Below are positions 62,590 through 64,000 of a DNA stretch of 64,000 nucleotides, piece after piece. A model generated the notes under the pieces. That model was not told the origin of the DNA, searched no databases, and saw only the letters and a list, made by a program, of their open reading frames with translations. Position numbers and translations under genes: made by a program. Positions within the stretch are counted from its first letter, which is position 1, and each line of letters starts with the position of its first letter. The stretch is from Treponema succinifaciens DSM 2489 (GTDB taxonomy: Bacteria; Spirochaetota; Spirochaetia; Treponematales; Treponemataceae), in assembly GCF_000195275.1 (NCBI RefSeq), contig NC_015385.1, positions 2,434,501 through 2,498,500 on the forward strand, read 5' to 3'.

Positions 62590-63838
62590 AAAATTTCTTG
62601 CAGTTATAGCCGCGCTGATTTCTCTTTTGCTTGCCTCCTGTAAAAATTCGGGAAGCAAGCCATTGATTATCTGGACAGACAATGCGGAAATTGTTTCTTA
62701 CGTTGAGCTTTTTAACGCCACACACGAAGACATAAGCGCATTTGCAGTCTACAAAGATGAAGCCGCGCGCTCACTTCCACCTGCAAAAGACGAGCTTACT
62801 CCAGACTTGGTTGTAGGCTCCTGGCTCAAGAATTCCGCAACACGAAAATATTTTCAGCCGTTAGATTATCTTTTTCAAGAAAAAAGCCTTAACCGCACTT
62901 TGTTTTACAAACAGCTTCTTGAATACGGACAAATAAACGATAAGCAATATCTTATTCCCATAAGCTTTAATTTGCCCGCAATGATTTTCAGCAAAAAAAA
63001 TGAAGGCTTTGTAGAATCAGAGCATTTTTTAAATCTTGAGCAGATAAGAACTTTTTCAACAGCATTCAACAAAAAAAATAAAAACGGCACATACACAGCG
63101 ATGGGATACGCGCCTTCTTGGGACACAGATTTTATGTATCTTGTAACAAAACTTTACGGAGCCGCCTACCATGAAAAAGGAACAAGTTTTATATGGAACG
63201 AAAAAGCGATGGAAACTTCAATTTCCGAAATGCGACAATGGACAATCGCGCGTAATTCCAGCACTTCCGCAGAGCAAAACTTTCAGTTCCGCTATCTTTA
63301 TATGCCGGGCTACAAGCAGGTTGCCACAACACGATGCCTTTTTTCGTATACAACCAGCGATAAGCTTTTTACGCTCACAGATGCGCAGATTACAGACCTT
63401 TCTTTTAGATGGATTGAACAGGACAATAAAATTCCTGTTGAAGACAATATTCTGACAATCGGGCTTTACAAAAAATCCGAGCATTCAGCGCAAGCCGAAG
63501 AATTTATTTCATGGTTTATGAAAACCGAAACTCAGCAGCTTTTAATTGAACGTACGGAAAAAATGAAGCTGGACACTGAAAACTTTGGAATTGCAGGCGG
63601 ATTTTCTACCTTGCGCGAAGTAAACGAAAAATTTTATCCAGCATTCTACAGGCATCTTTTAGGAAATATGCCGCCGGAACAATTTATAACATTGCCGAAT
63701 ATTCTTCCATATAGATGGAACAGCTTAAAATCAAATGTAATAATTCCGTATTTAAAAGACAACACAAAAACTGAAAATTCAGGCGCAGTTCAGTCGCTTG
63801 AAGAAAGAATCGCGGAATGGACAAAGCAGTTCTACTAA
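62573..63838 (+). CDS. extracellular solute-binding lipoprotein
   Basis: A 421-residue protein resembling family-1 solute-binding proteins of ABC importers. The signal peptide ends LLLASC with a good lipobox (Cys23). The mature part opens PLIIWTDNAEIVSYVELFNA and has LTPDLVVGSWLKN, YLIPISFNLPAMIFSKKN, TYTAMGYAPSWDTDFMYLVT and a C-terminal AEEFISWFMKTETQQLLIERT. These fit a sugar- or oligosaccharide-type SBP. No transporter genes adjoin, so it is an orphan or works with a remote permease. The ATG at 62573 opens the signal peptide and lies inside the aminotransferase gene. Confidence 0.85.
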   Translation: MNLENKKFLAVIAALISLLLASCKNSGSKPLIIWTDNAEIVSYVELFNATHEDISAFAVYKDEAARSLPPAKDELTPDLVVGSWLKNSATRKYFQPLDYLFQEKSLNRTLFYKQLLEYGQINDKQYLIPISFNLPAMIFSKKNEGFVESEHFLNLEQIRTFSTAFNKKNKNGTYTAMGYAPSWDTDFMYLVTKLYGAAYHEKGTSFIWNEKAMETSISEMRQWTIARNSSTSAEQNFQFRYLYMPGYKQVATTRCLFSYTTSDKLFTLTDAQITDLSFRWIEQDNKIPVEDNILTIGLYKKSEHSAQAEEFISWFMKTETQQLLIERTEKMKLDTENFGIAGGFSTLREVNEKFYPAFYRHLLGNMPPEQFITLPNILPYRWNSLKSNVIIPYLKDNTKTENSGAVQSLEERIAEWTKQFY

Positions 63839-63934
63839 TATCTTAAAGCAAAAGCCAGCTAAACTTTTTATTTTAAATTCCGATACATAAGATAGTGCAA
63901 AGAAAATTGCTTGCACTAAACTGAGGGTAGACTT

Positions 63935-64000
63935 ATGTATTCAAATGGAATCAGCCTAAACGCGGCATCTTACAGAACTCTTTTCTCTACTTCTTCAGGC
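63935..64000 (+). CDS. start of an unidentified gene (truncated by window edge)
   Basis: Twenty-two codons from an ATG preceded by CTGAGGGTAGACTT (GAGGG as Shine-Dalgarno). The visible peptide, opening MYSNGISLNAASYRTLF, has no signal peptide. Too short to classify. Confidence 0.5.
   Translation, partial: MYSNGISLNAASYRTLFSTSSG

Overview
The window reads as a 64 kb chromosomal piece of a spirochaete, most likely a gut or rumen Treponema. The evidence is moderate-to-low GC with AAA/GAA-rich codon use, an archaeal-type PheS and an archaeal-like UMP kinase, ThyX in place of ThyA, bactofilin/M23/YaaR/PSP1 cell-shape genes, many large proteins with no recognisable family, and treponeme-style beta-barrel outer membrane proteins. 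Genus is an inference; no rRNA lies in the window.

Layout. 1-12.4 kb holds housekeeping genes: partial murB, cysS, an ECF sigma/anti-sigma/TIG-transglutaminase operon running into pyrH and a glucosaminidase lipoprotein, purD, uppP, trkA-trkH and tRNA-Thr(CGT). 12.4-17.7 kb (minus) holds an acyl-CoA carboxyltransferase and hflK-hflC with an unknown membrane protein. 17.7-23.7 kb is accessory: outer membrane proteins OMP1 and OMP2, a toxin-antitoxin pair with a frameshifted toxin, an Rpn-type nuclease, and a dCTP-deaminase-fold protein fused to three membrane helices. 23.7-26.7 kb (minus) is the M23/bactofilin/YaaR/PSP1 morphology cluster. 26.9-41.2 kb holds tatD-dus, a hypothetical/GGDEF/rhomboid operon, pheS, a chemoreceptor, radA, pgsA and a DUF308 membrane protein. 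41.2-45.2 kb (minus) holds thyX and two large conserved unknowns. 45.2-52.6 kb is the second accessory island: a palindromic repeat, an IS110 element with a probable bridge RNA, hicAB with a scrambled toxin, OMP3, a DUF4143 ATPase and OMP4. 52.7-64 kb holds a beta-CASP nuclease, slyX, a hemolysin-III protein, a ChvE-GguA-GguB sugar ABC operon, enolase, an aminotransferase and a solute-binding lipoprotein.

The main theme is a four-member porin-like family (OMP1-4). All four share near-identical signal-peptide DNA; three share structured 3' tails. OMP1 and OMP4 are inverted relative to each other, 34 kb apart, and share a 313-bp upstream block with about three mismatches. OMP3 keeps only the last ~30 bp of that leader and shows no promoter. 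OMP2 has its own TTGACT-17-TAGAAT promoter with a palindrome at the start site. This looks like a recombining surface-protein repertoire with expressed and possibly silent copies. Both toxin genes beside the OMP copies are broken while their antitoxins are intact, and the IS110 and Rpn genes sit in the same islands.

A second theme is translation without leaders. At least six genes (purD, trkA, the ORF at 28830, pgsA, the methyltransferase at 40558, the aminotransferase at 61297) have a near-consensus -35/-10 pair ending only 6-9 nt before the ATG and no Shine-Dalgarno. Genes with long leaders, such as enolase, carry a clear GGAGG.
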